Positions 52,489 to 61,276 are shown, numbered from the stretch's first letter. The stretch is 64,000 nucleotides of DNA from JADFNB01 sp036397455 (GCA_036397455.1 DASWIX010000074.1:23434-87433), one strand, 5' to 3'. Numbers and translations: made by a program. Notes: generated by a model from the sequence alone, not told the origin.

Positions 52489-54383
52489 CGTCCGAGTACC
52501 GCGCGTGCCCGATCGGCTACCGCCGGCACCGAGTCGGCGGTCAGCAGCGCAAGCGTCGCGACGTCTTCCGGCTGCTTCGCGGCACCGAGCGCCGTCACAC
52601 TCGCCAGACGGATGTACCAATCCGCATGGGTGACCCCGGCGCGGAACACCTCCAGGTCACGCGCCCCGCCACAATCGACCAGCGCCCGATAGGCAAACCG
52701 GGCGGCCGGCGACGAACTCGTGGCCACCGCCCGCAACACGGCGCGCGCTTCAGCCCCGCCGATCATGCCCAACGCGGTGACCGCGAGGGTCAGCAGTCCT
52801 TCGTCATCCCGTTCGAGCACGGCGCGGAGGGCCGGGACGCTCCCTTCGTCGCCCAACACACCGACCAACCGTATCAGATCGCGCCCCGGTCGGTCCCACA
52901 GGAGTTGCCGCAACCGCGGCAGCGCGCGGGCGAGCCCGGCTTCATGGGCGACGTTGACGGCGTAGGCGCCGAAGGTCTCCGGAGCGGCACGCAGCCAGTC
53001 GAACCATGGCAGCCGGACGATCACGTCGGTGCGCCCGCTCGCGTGACCCAATGCTTCGAGCCGCTCGTCGTCAGGCAGGGCCACGATGTGCGCCGCGGCC
53101 GCCGCGGCCGATGCCTCGGTAACGCTCCGCAGTATCGCCGTCACCGGGTCGCGGTTGGGACCTTCCGCGTCGAGGACGCGACGGATGGCGTCCGCATGCC
53201 GGAGGAGGATCGCGCCCCACCCCATGCGCACGTCCCGCGGGAGCCGGCGGTACAACGCCGGCAATGCCTCACCGACACGCGAATCGTCGTTGGCGAACAC
53301 GCACTCCGCGAGGCCATCGACCTGGTCATACCGCGAGGTATCGCTCATGGCGGCACAGAGCGCATCGACATCCACCCCCGCCGGGTGGAGCGCACCCAAT
53401 CGAAAGCCCCATGCACGCAGCGTGCCGACGCGACGCAACAGCGGCCCGATGAGGTCGGATCGATGTGCCAGGCACGCCGGTACCGGTCCCAGTTCGAGTC
53501 CGCCTTTGGCCAGTTCGTCGAGCGCCTCACCGTCGAGCGGGCCGGGTCCCAACGCCAGTGCGCAACGCGCCGCTGCCGGCCTCGCCGTGGGCTCCCCGTG
53601 ACGCAACGTGACCGCAAGCGCCTCCAGCAGCCCGGGCACGGGTGCCGGGACTTCGCGGGCGCCCTCCAGCGCGTGCGCCAGCAACTCCAGCAAGGGTTCC
53701 GCCGTGCCGGTCGTGGCGAGCCACTGCCGCGCGAGCAGCCGCACGGCCTCGGGCGCTCCGATGCGCGAGAGGGCTTCCGCGGCCAGCGAACCGACCATCG
53801 GGTCATCGAGCTGCGAGCCGAGCGCCGCGACCGCCTCGGGCGCGCGCACATCGCCCAGCGCCTCGATCGCCGCCATGCGCACCCACAGGTCTCCGTCGAG
53901 AAACGGCAACAAGTCGTGCACGGAGGACCGATGGCCCAGCCGCCCGATGGCGGTGATGGCCGCCTGCACGATGTTCTCGTTCGGATGCCGTAAGGTGGCT
54001 CGCAACGGCGCAAGCGCCCGCGGATCCCGCACATGGTCCAGCAACAGGACCGCCTGAAGCACCACGTCGCTGTCTCGATCGCGCAACAGGTCGATCGCGA
54101 GGGTGGTGGCGCCGTTCCCGCGCATCTTCAACATCTCGAGCCCGGCGTTGCGCAGCAGGTCATCGTCCCCGTCTCGCAGGAACGCGGTGAGACAGTCATC
54201 GGACAGCACGGTCGCGCCGATACGCAGCGCCGGCTCGCGGACGCCGCGGCTCGGATGCCGCAGCAACGGCACGAGCGCCGCGTCGCGCTGCTCGGCCGGC
54301 ATCCGCACGACCCCGGTAAGGAGGTCCCGCGCCGCCGACTCCGGGAGGGGTTCGACGGCCGCCTGGGGCATCACGATCGTCAT
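52485..54383 (-). CDS. HEAT-repeat protein inside the chemotaxis operon
   Basis: A 632-residue soluble protein built of helical HEAT/PBS-lyase-type repeats, such as LLRHPSRGVREPALRIGATV, LRDRDSDVVLQAVLLLDHV, LRHPNENIVQAAITAIGRLG and GDLWVRMAAIEALGDV. At least four clear repeats occupy residues 35-210, with a less regular middle and more repeats near 510-625. No enzymatic motif is seen. It overlaps the receptor gene and cheR by 4 bases each, so it is expressed together with them. It is probably an adaptor or scaffold for the chemoreceptor array. Phycocyanobilin lyases share such repeats, but nothing else suggests that role. Confidence 0.85.
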   Translation of the reverse strand: MTIVMPQAAVEPLPESAARDLLTGVVRMPAEQRDAALVPLLRHPSRGVREPALRIGATVLSDDCLTAFLRDGDDDLLRNAGLEMLKMRGNGATTLAIDLLRDRDSDVVLQAVLLLDHVRDPRALAPLRATLRHPNENIVQAAITAIGRLGHRSSVHDLLPFLDGDLWVRMAAIEALGDVRAPEAVAALGSQLDDPMVGSLAAEALSRIGAPEAVRLLARQWLATTGTAEPLLELLAHALEGAREVPAPVPGLLEALAVTLRHGEPTARPAAARCALALGPGPLDGEALDELAKGGLELGPVPACLAHRSDLIGPLLRRVGTLRAWGFRLGALHPAGVDVDALCAAMSDTSRYDQVDGLAECVFANDDSRVGEALPALYRRLPRDVRMGWGAILLRHADAIRRVLDAEGPNRDPVTAILRSVTEASAAAAAAHIVALPDDERLEALGHASGRTDVIVRLPWFDWLRAAPETFGAYAVNVAHEAGLARALPRLRQLLWDRPGRDLIRLVGVLGDEGSVPALRAVLERDDEGLLTLAVTALGMIGGAEARAVLRAVATSSSPAARFAYRALVDCGGARDLEVFRAGVTHADWYIRLASVTALGAAKQPEDVATLALLTADSVPAVADRARAVLGR

Positions 54384-56218
54384 GCCGCGAACCGGTGGGT
54401 GAGCTGTCGCAGGATCTCGGCCTCACGCACGAGCCCGGACGTCGTCGCCGCGAGCTGCTCGCTCGCCGTCAGGTTCTGCCGCGCCACATCAGTGATCTCT
54501 TCGGTCGCCTTCACCACCAGGTCGCCACCGCGTTTCTGCTCGCGGGTCGCCTCGGCGACCTGCTGCGTCATGTTCGTCATGTTTTCCACGGCGTGGAGCA
54601 CCGACTGCGTGCCGTTCGACTGTTCACGCGCCGCATTTGCGAGCTGTTGGGTGATTTGTTGCATCGTCGCGGTGGTGGACACGATCTGCGCCGCGCCGCG
54701 CGATTGCTCCTGCGTGGACCCGTGGACTTCGCTCACCAGTTCGCTGGTCTGGTTCACCGACTTCACGATCTGCTCCAGCACCGAACTGGTCAGCTCGACC
54801 GCCTGGCCGGTATCCCGCTGCACCGAGGCAATCACGCCGCCGATTTCGCGAATGGATTCCACCGACCGTTCCGCCAGCCGCCGCACTTCTTCCGCGACGA
54901 CCGCAAACCCGCGGCCGACGTCACCGGCGCGCGCCGCCTCGATGGCCGCGTTCAGGGCCAGCAAATTGGTCTGGTCGGCGATCTCCTCGATGATGGCGAT
55001 GATCTTGCCGATGTCCTTGCTCGACTCGCCGATGCCGTGGATCACGCGCGACAACTCCGATCCACGTTCGTTCACCGTCGTCGCCGCCGCGCGGGACACC
55101 TCTTCCACCACCCGGACACGGGCGGCAACGGCGTCGATGGAGGCTGCCATCTCTTCGATCGTCGTCGCCGTCTCCTCGACGGACGCCACGAGCGACTCGG
55201 AGTTGGCCGCGACCTGGCCGCTGGTTGCTCCGACCTGCTGAATCGACGCGGCGGTTTCTTCCACCGTCGCCGCCAGTTCGTGCGCGGCCCGGGCCACCTG
55301 GTCGATCTGGGTCGCCATTTCCACCATCGCCGACGACGTTTGCTCGCTCGACGACGACTGGTGCTCCGCGCCCTCCTGCAGATGCGCCGCCGATGCCGAC
55401 AGTTCCTCCGATGCTTCCGCCACCGTCTCGGCGGTGCGCAGGACGGCACCGATCAACTCGCCCAGCGTATCCATCATCCCGTTCGCCTGACGACTCAGGT
55501 CACCGAACTCGTCGTCCGACTCGACGGCCAGCTTCGTCCTGAAGTCGCCACGCCCCATGCGGGCGAATCCCTCGGAGAACTGCGTGACCGATTTGCCCAC
55601 CACGCGAATGATGACGACGGACAGGGTAATGAGGATGGCCAGGGCAATGACGGTCACCACGACCGTCGAACCGGTCGCGAGGACCTGCGCCGCGCGCGCC
55701 CCCGCAAATCCCGCGGACATCGCCGCCTGATCGCCGGCAGTCTGTCTCTGCAGCTCGTCGCGAATCGCGTTGAACTGCGTCGTCATCTCCCGGAGCGATG
55801 CCACCACGCCGTCACCGGTCTCCCCCGCGAGCAGGCGACCCGTCGCATCACGGGCCGTGCCGAAGTACGCCTCGAACTGCCGCTCGAGGGCGTTCAGCTC
55901 GTCCGCATTCCGTACCGGATTCGTCCGTGCGGTCGCCAGCCGATCGAGGAACGACTCGCGCACCGATTCCGCGTCCCGCAGCATGTCCGGATCCGCCGCG
56001 GCCACCGCATCCTGCATGGTCCGCTGGAGCTCCGTGAGCAATCCTTGCATGTCCCGGCTCAACTCGAGCGAGGGAGAGTAGCCCAATTCGATCAACTCGA
56101 GCCGTCCGGCGCTTCGCTGTCCCAAGGCGACGGACAGCACCAGCAGCAGGAGAAAGCCGGCACCGGATACCAGCGGCATCAAGCCGACCTTTTGCGCGAA
56201 CTTCAGATTCTTCAACAC
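54380..56218 (-). CDS. Methyl-accepting chemotaxis protein
   Basis: A 612-residue chemoreceptor. Helix 1 is at about residues 14-32 (LMPLVSGAGFLLLLVLSVAL) and helix 2 at about 192-215. Between them lies a periplasmic four-helix-bundle-like domain of about 160 residues. A HAMP domain follows (VTQFSEGFARMGRGDF). The long cytoplasmic coiled coil carries the signalling tip EIADQTNLLALNAAIEAARAG-type sequence around residue 425. There is no C-terminal pentapeptide tether. The start is GTG at 56218 with GGAGAG upstream. It is the only receptor in the cluster and is preceded by genes for PstS-like proteins and a porin, likely partners in sensing. Confidence 0.95.
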   Translation of the reverse strand: MLKNLKFAQKVGLMPLVSGAGFLLLLVLSVALGQRSAGRLELIELGYSPSLELSRDMQGLLTELQRTMQDAVAAADPDMLRDAESVRESFLDRLATARTNPVRNADELNALERQFEAYFGTARDATGRLLAGETGDGVVASLREMTTQFNAIRDELQRQTAGDQAAMSAGFAGARAAQVLATGSTVVVTVIALAILITLSVVIIRVVGKSVTQFSEGFARMGRGDFRTKLAVESDDEFGDLSRQANGMMDTLGELIGAVLRTAETVAEASEELSASAAHLQEGAEHQSSSSEQTSSAMVEMATQIDQVARAAHELAATVEETAASIQQVGATSGQVAANSESLVASVEETATTIEEMAASIDAVAARVRVVEEVSRAAATTVNERGSELSRVIHGIGESSKDIGKIIAIIEEIADQTNLLALNAAIEAARAGDVGRGFAVVAEEVRRLAERSVESIREIGGVIASVQRDTGQAVELTSSVLEQIVKSVNQTSELVSEVHGSTQEQSRGAAQIVSTTATMQQITQQLANAAREQSNGTQSVLHAVENMTNMTQQVAEATREQKRGGDLVVKATEEITDVARQNLTASEQLAATTSGLVREAEILRQLTHRFAA

Positions 56219-56285
56219 GGTTCTCTCCACCTGATTGGCTGGCGACCGACCGATGCACGTGGGCACCGGCCGGCCACGTTGCCGT

Positions 56286-56723
56286 TTATCGAATGATCCG
56301 GATGGCGCGGACGCCGGGCGCCAACGCGCTGCCCGGTGCGACGTATCCGATGGCGTTCGGATTCGCCCGCGCGTACGCAATCACTTCCCGATCCGACGCC
56401 TTCTCGACGGGCGGTACGCCACGCCCGGAGAAGATTTGCCGCTGCCAGAAGGCCTTGATGGCCGACACCGACTTGCCGTGGACGGCGTCGCTGAAGCGCG
56501 CCCGCGCGTCCGTGTTCTCGGACTGATCGATCGGGACGACCGTCTGGCCGTTGTCCCATTGCGTGGTGCGCTTGAGGAAGAGCCGTGACAGGTCGTCCGC
56601 GGTCAGCTCCGTGACCGAACTGGCTTCGTTCACGATGACCACGAACCCGTCCTGCGCCGCCACCCGACCCGCGCCGAGCACCAGCGCGGCGAGCACCATC
56701 ACGATCTGATTCATTCCCCGCAT
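56286..56723 (-). CDS. Short PstS-like periplasmic substrate-binding protein
   Basis: A 145-residue secreted protein (signal peptide ending LGAGRVAAQ). The mature part, FVVIVNEASSVTELTADDL then LFLKRTTQW, AFWQRQIFSGRGVPP and RANPNAIGYVAPG, matches the short PBP-like (PstS-type) family of about 140 residues often annotated as phosphate ABC transporter binding protein. Only one lobe's worth of sequence is present compared with full PstS (about 320). No ABC transporter genes are nearby. It lies 9 bases after the porin gene and 67 before the receptor, so it probably presents a ligand, perhaps an oxyanion, to the receptor. Confidence 0.85.
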   Translation of the reverse strand: MRGMNQIVMVLAALVLGAGRVAAQDGFVVIVNEASSVTELTADDLSRLFLKRTTQWDNGQTVVPIDQSENTDARARFSDAVHGKSVSAIKAFWQRQIFSGRGVPPVEKASDREVIAYARANPNAIGYVAPGSALAPGVRAIRIIR

Positions 56724-56732
56724 GGCAGCCCC

Positions 56733-57809
56733 CTAAAACGCGGTCGAGAGGCTGATCACGACGTAGTTCACCGACGCCGGGCGATCACTGGTGAAATCGA
56801 TCACCGGCGCGTCGGCCCAATAGCCTTTGGTGAAGTGCGCTTCGCCCTTCAACACCAGGTTCGGCTGGAACGCATAACTCGCGCCGGCCGTGTACGCGTC
56901 ATTGAAGTCGACCGACGGCAGCGGCGCATACTCGAGGTCCGCGAAATCGGCCTGTCCATGGAACGTGAGTCGTTCGGTCGCATGCAGCCCGAGGTACCCG
57001 TAGTAGGCGGCGTAATCGAGGATCGGCAGATCGAACACGCGATACTCTGCCCGCGCGGTGAACCAGTGGAACGTGCCGTCCACCGACGCATGCCATTCCT
57101 TCCACGTACCGGCGAAGTCACCCTGATCGATCTCCTGGCGGCTCGCGCCGACACCGGCCCGCAACCCATCGATCGGCGTGGTGAGCCAGAACTGCCCGCC
57201 CAGGCCCTGCTCCACCCGTACGGCGAGACCGGCGTACGACGAGTCGATGGTCATACGATTGATCATGCCCCAGCCACCGGCGAACCCGGAGAACTCGAGG
57301 CCCCACCCTGCCGCCGGGACGACGTCGTAGGACGCCACGACCCCGTCGACGGTTTCGCTGGTGAACGCGCCTTCGAGATAGAAGTTGAACGGCGCACGAT
57401 ACAGCGGCAGCACGACACCCACGTCGCGGACCTCGTTGTAGATGCCCGCGGGAATCGGGGTCCGCCCGATCCGCACATCGACATCGCCGAAGCGGTGTCC
57501 GACGAACGCCCAGTCCAACTTCACGTCGGCCTCATCCGTCACGACGGGGCTCTGGCCCAACCGGCGGTGACTGAATTGCAAGGTGACGTTGCCCTTGTCC
57601 GTCAACGCATAGCGGAACTGCATCGCGGCATTGCGATAGTCACCCGTTCCGGATTCCGATACCCCGAGGAACGTGCCGCCGTTGGCGATCCCGTATCCCT
57701 GCGTGAGGTACCCGTGAATCGACAGTTGGGAATCGACCTGCGCCGTTGCCGGCGCGGTGATCCCGATCAACGCACTGAGACACAGCACGCTATAGACTTT
57801 CCGTTTCAT
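56733..57809 (-). CDS. Outer-membrane porin-like protein
   Basis: A 358-residue protein with signal peptide MKRKVYSVLCLSALIGITA ending PATAQ. The mature chain starts SQLSIHGYLTQGYGIANGG and is built of alternating strands, ending VISLSTAF with terminal Phe. It resembles porins that accompany PstS-like binding proteins in other genera. A ribosome site (AACGGAG) precedes the ATG. It lies between two PstS-like genes in the chemotaxis operon and may admit the ligand those proteins bind. Confidence 0.82.
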   Translation of the reverse strand: MKRKVYSVLCLSALIGITAPATAQVDSQLSIHGYLTQGYGIANGGTFLGVSESGTGDYRNAAMQFRYALTDKGNVTLQFSHRRLGQSPVVTDEADVKLDWAFVGHRFGDVDVRIGRTPIPAGIYNEVRDVGVVLPLYRAPFNFYLEGAFTSETVDGVVASYDVVPAAGWGLEFSGFAGGWGMINRMTIDSSYAGLAVRVEQGLGGQFWLTTPIDGLRAGVGASRQEIDQGDFAGTWKEWHASVDGTFHWFTARAEYRVFDLPILDYAAYYGYLGLHATERLTFHGQADFADLEYAPLPSVDFNDAYTAGASYAFQPNLVLKGEAHFTKGYWADAPVIDFTSDRPASVNYVVISLSTAF

Positions 57810-57876
57810 CTCCGTTGCCCTTTCAAGTTGACCGTATACAACCCACCCACGCCCTCAGATGCGGCAGGTGCCACAC

Positions 57877-58656
57877 CTACTGATCGGTGCTCAAACGAAA
57901 TCGCACCGTCTGCTGTACCTCGACCGGCACCGAGCGACCCTGGAACCGGCCCGGCCGGTACGAACTGCGGCGCACGGCATCGATCGCCGGCCGCTCGAAC
58001 ATGCCGACCGTGGACTCGATCACCTCGATCGATTCGGCATCCACCCGCCCTGACGGATCGACCACGAACTTCAACACGACGTCCCCTTCGATCCGATCGC
58101 GCCGGAGGGACGAGGGATACCGCACAGCGGGACTCGATACGAGTTCCGGCAGCAAATCCACCGTCGCGACCGTGTAGATCTCATGCGCGGATCCGCTCGC
58201 AACCGAGCCGCCCAGAATGTCGACCCGCCGCACGCCGGATGGCAGCCGCAGGCCGTCGGCGACATATCCGATCGCATGCGGATTCGCCTGCACCAGCGCG
58301 AGGACCGCTTGATCGTTGCCCTGCTCCGCCGGCGGCACCTGGCGACCCGAAAACACCTGCCGTTGCCAGAACGCCTTGACCTGCGCCGTACTCTTATCGT
58401 GGATCGCCACGGTAAAGGCGTCCCGCACCGGTGAGCGATCCGGCAAGTCCACCGGTATCACCGCCTGGCCATCGCGCCACTGCGTCGTCCTGCGCAGGAA
58501 GAGATCCGATATCTCCGCCGCCGTCATCGAACGGACCGCGTTCGCGTCGTTGACGATCACCTGGAAGCCCGCCTGCGCGTGCAATCTGCCAACCCCGAAC
58601 AGCGCGCCGGCAAGCGCCAACCACAGCGTGACTTTGCGTACCTTGAGCACCTTCAT
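57877..58656 (-). CDS. PstS-like binding domain fused to TonB C-terminal domain
   Basis: A 259-residue protein. Residues 1-28 are a signal peptide or anchor (KVTLWLALAGALFGVGRLHA). Residues 30-135 are a PstS-like module (FQVIVNDANAVRSMTAAEI; LFLRRTTQWRDGQAVIPVD; AFWQRQVFSGRQVPP; NPHAIGYVADG), clearly a paralogue of the neighbouring short protein. Residues 165-255 match the TonB C-terminal fold (YPSSLRRDRIEGDVVLKFVV; VEVIESTVGMFERPAIDAV-like; YRPGRFQGRSVPVEVQQTV). I know of no described protein with this pairing. It overlaps cheW by 4 bases and so is translated with the signalling core. Confidence 0.85.
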   Translation of the reverse strand: MKVLKVRKVTLWLALAGALFGVGRLHAQAGFQVIVNDANAVRSMTAAEISDLFLRRTTQWRDGQAVIPVDLPDRSPVRDAFTVAIHDKSTAQVKAFWQRQVFSGRQVPPAEQGNDQAVLALVQANPHAIGYVADGLRLPSGVRRVDILGGSVASGSAHEIYTVATVDLLPELVSSPAVRYPSSLRRDRIEGDVVLKFVVDPSGRVDAESIEVIESTVGMFERPAIDAVRRSSYRPGRFQGRSVPVEVQQTVRFRLSTDQ

Positions 58657-59255
58657 GTGAGTTCCGTCCTTTCTGTGTCCAAACCGTCAGGCACGAGCAG
58701 CGCGCGTGCCGAGTCCAGGAGGATCAGCAGCGTTTCAGCCCGCTCGAGCACCCCGATGATGTATTCCGATTGCGACGTCATCACGTCGTCTGGTGGCGCA
58801 TCCACCTTGTGCCGATCGATCCGTACCACCTGTTCGACCGCGTCGACCAACAACCCCAGCACACGCTGGCGCGAGGCGGCGATCAGGATGCGACTCTGCG
58901 ACGTGATCGTGGACGCCGGTAACCCGAGCCGAACCCGCAAATCGACCACCGGCACGACCCGTCCCCGCAAGTTGATGATCCCCCGCACGACATACGGCGC
59001 GTGCGGGACGCGGGTGATCGTATCCACCCGCACGATTTCCTGTATGGTCTCCACGCCGAAGCCGAACGTCTCGCGACCGAGGCGAAACGTGACCCACGTC
59101 TCCCATTGGGCGGCCGTGGCATCGGCGTCGCGCCCTGCATCGGCATCCGCGTGCACGCTGTCGGCAAACGCATACAGCCGCTCGGGCCCGCTCCAATCGG
59201 TCGACGCGGGCGTCCCCGCCCCACGCGTTGCGGATCGTACTTTCGTCTGCGTCAT
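58653..59255 (-). CDS. cheW: Chemotaxis coupling protein CheW
   Basis: Connects CheA to the receptor. The 200-residue protein has a polar N-terminal extension of about 50 residues, then the CheW fold: WVTFRLGRETFGFGVETIQEI, RVPHAPYVVRGIINLRGRVVPVVDL (split motif) and LVDAVEQVVRIDRHKV. The last 30 residues are beyond the usual end. It overlaps both cheA and the PstS-TonB gene by 4 bases. Confidence 0.94.
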   Translation of the reverse strand: MTQTKVRSATRGAGTPASTDWSGPERLYAFADSVHADADAGRDADATAAQWETWVTFRLGRETFGFGVETIQEIVRVDTITRVPHAPYVVRGIINLRGRVVPVVDLRVRLGLPASTITSQSRILIAASRQRVLGLLVDAVEQVVRIDRHKVDAPPDDVMTSQSEYIIGVLERAETLLILLDSARALLVPDGLDTERTELT

Positions 59256-60817
59256 CCCTGCTCCGTGGTAAACGGCTCGACATCAACGAGCGCGCGGGGA
59301 TCCAGAATGAGGATCGGCCGCCCGTCGCCCAGCACCGTCGATCCGGCGATCCCCGTCGGACGACCGACGATCGGATCGAGTCCCTTGACGACGACTTCCT
59401 GCAGGCCGTGGATCGCATCCGCCACCAGCCCGCGTCGCTTGCCTCCCGCCCCGACCACGACGACGTAGCCCCCATCCCGGGCGGCCGTGCCGGTGCCGAA
59501 ATGCGTCCCGAGATCGAGCAACGAGATGACCTCGTTCCGCCAACGCAGGACGCCGGCACGGTTCACACGATGGCAGTCCCCCGGGCGCAACCGGCGACTC
59601 TCCACCACCGACGTCAGCGGCAGTGCGTACAGCTCGTCATCGGCGCGGAGCAACAGCGCCCGCGCGATCGAGACGGACATCGGCAACCGCAAGCGGAACG
59701 TCGTTCCCGCGCCAACGGTCGACGACACCTCGATGTCGCCACCCTGGCGGCGCACCGCGTCGCGCACCGCGGCCAGTCCGAGTCCACGCCCCGCACTCAT
59801 GTCGGCATGCAGGCGCGTCGTGAATCCCGCCTCGAAGAGCACCGGGAACACGTCCTCGTCCGGGCCGAAGGTGAATCCCCGGGCCGCCGCTGCCTGGCGT
59901 AGCTGATCACGATCGATGCCGCCGCCGTCGTCCGCGACTTCGATCCGCACTTCGTCCCCGCGAGCCGCGGCACTCACCCACACGGTCCCGCACCGCGGTT
60001 TCCCGGCCGCCTCGCGTGCGCCGGGCGACTCCAGTCCATGCACCAGCGCGTTGCGCACGAGGTGACCCAGCGCCTCGTTCGCGAGATCGAGCAGCGCCTT
60101 GTCGAGCGGCGTATCGCCGCCGGCTGTCTCGAGCTGCGCGGTTTTCTCGTGGCGGGTGGCCTCGTCGTGCACGATGCGCCGTAACGACCCGAAGACGGTC
60201 TTGAGCGGCGTCAGGCGCAGCGCCATCACGTGGTCCTGCACCACGTCGAGCGTGCGGCAGAGCGCCCCGTGCGCCTGTTCGACGTCGTCCCACACCTCGC
60301 GGCGGCCGTTCGCGACGCCCTCGTCAAGTCGTCCGAAGGCGCCGACCGTATCGGTGAGCCGGTTGCGCAGAATCACCATCTCCGCGAGGACGTCGATCAG
60401 TTGATCGAGCGCCGCGAACGGCACGCGGACACTCGCATGCCCGGTCTCACCCGAATCGGCGTCGGCCGCCACCGGGGCACCGCCCGACGGCGCGGGCCCG
60501 TCCTGCCGCAGCAACGCCTTCGTCTGCGTGCGAAAGGCATCGAGGCTCGCCAACAACCCGCCGATGTCGAGCGCCCCCTCGTCCGTCGACCCCAGCAGCC
60601 GATCCTCCATGTCGTGCGCGAGCTGCTGTAACGCCGCGAGTCCCATCATGCCGGCGTTGCCCTTGAGTGTGTGCAGCTCGCGCTTCACGTCGAGCAGCCG
60701 CTCCTCGCTCGGATCGCCGTCGAGCGCCCCGAGGTCGAGCAGCCACTGTTCGACGCGCTCGACCCGCTCCAGGGCATCCAACGCGAAATCACCGAAAAGC
60801 GCTGCGAACCCTTCCAT
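59252..60817 (-). CDS. cheA: Chemotaxis histidine kinase CheA lacking the P2 domain
   Basis: The central kinase of the pathway. The 521-residue protein has an N-terminal HPt domain with phospho-His49 in ELHTLKGNAGMMGL, then a short linker directly to the P3 dimerisation helices (LIDVLAEMVILRNRL). The ATPase has the N box HLVRNALVHGLESPG, G1 VADDGGGID and G2 SAGRGLGLAAVRDAV. A C-terminal P5/CheW-like domain follows. E. coli CheA is 654 residues; the CheY/CheB-docking P2 domain is missing here, which may alter how two CheY proteins compete. It is 4 bases downstream of the first cheY. Confidence 0.95.
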   Translation of the reverse strand: MEGFAALFGDFALDALERVERVEQWLLDLGALDGDPSEERLLDVKRELHTLKGNAGMMGLAALQQLAHDMEDRLLGSTDEGALDIGGLLASLDAFRTQTKALLRQDGPAPSGGAPVAADADSGETGHASVRVPFAALDQLIDVLAEMVILRNRLTDTVGAFGRLDEGVANGRREVWDDVEQAHGALCRTLDVVQDHVMALRLTPLKTVFGSLRRIVHDEATRHEKTAQLETAGGDTPLDKALLDLANEALGHLVRNALVHGLESPGAREAAGKPRCGTVWVSAAARGDEVRIEVADDGGGIDRDQLRQAAAARGFTFGPDEDVFPVLFEAGFTTRLHADMSAGRGLGLAAVRDAVRRQGGDIEVSSTVGAGTTFRLRLPMSVSIARALLLRADDELYALPLTSVVESRRLRPGDCHRVNRAGVLRWRNEVISLLDLGTHFGTGTAARDGGYVVVVGAGGKRRGLVADAIHGLQEVVVKGLDPIVGRPTGIAGSTVLGDGRPILILDPRALVDVEPFTTEQG

Positions 60818-60821
60818 GGGA

Positions 60822-61199
60822 CTAGACCAGCATTCCGTCGAGTAGGTCGTGGAGTTGCGCCGGCGTGAACGGCTTGGTCAGGTACCCTTGCGCCCCGGCC
60901 TCGAGTCCGCGCTCGATGTCCCCCGCCGAGTCCTCGGTGCTCTGCAGCACCACGGGGATCGACCGGAATGCCGGTTCGGCGCGCACGTGCCGGAGGAACT
61001 CCAGCCCGCTCATCTGCGGCATGTTGACGTCGAGCAGAATGAGACTGATATCCGTGTGTTCGTGCAGCCGCGACAAGCCGGTGTGACCGTCGCTGGCGAA
61101 GAGGGGCAGCACGTCGCAGCCTCGGTACGCCTTGAGCGCCAGGTCATACATCTTGTGCAGCAGGAGCGAATCGTCGACCACCAATACCTTCCGTTGCAT
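60822..61199 (-). CDS. cheY: Chemotaxis response regulator CheY (copy 2)
   Basis: A 125-residue receiver with DD at 9-10, acceptor Asp57 in LILLDVNMPQMSG, and Lys in YLTKPFTPAQ. It is the first gene of the main chemotaxis operon and lies about 50 bases downstream of the sigma-54 promoter start. I start at ATG 61199; the open frame reaches further but runs through the promoter. Confidence 0.93.
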   Translation of the reverse strand: MQRKVLVVDDSLLLHKMYDLALKAYRGCDVLPLFASDGHTGLSRLHEHTDISLILLDVNMPQMSGLEFLRHVRAEPAFRSIPVVLQSTEDSAGDIERGLEAGAQGYLTKPFTPAQLHDLLDGMLV

Positions 61200-61260
61200 C
61201 GCATCAACCTCATGGTGTGGTTCCGAGGGCGCGCAGCATACCGCGCCGGAACGAGCGGAA

Positions 61261-61276
61261 AGCAACCGCTGTGCCA
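61261..61276 (-). promoter_or_regulatory. Sigma-54 promoter for the main chemotaxis operon
   Basis: On the minus strand TGGCAC, 5 bases, TTGCT matches the -24/-12 consensus exactly, with GG and GC 10 bases apart. Transcription would begin near 61250, about 50 bases before cheY. An enhancer-binding activator would be needed; none is encoded in the window. Confidence 0.75.

Noticed and set aside
54395..56296. A 633-codon plus-strand open frame rich in Arg, His and Leu
   Set aside because: It is the antisense of the chemoreceptor gene; heptad codon patterns of coiled coils often leave such frames open.
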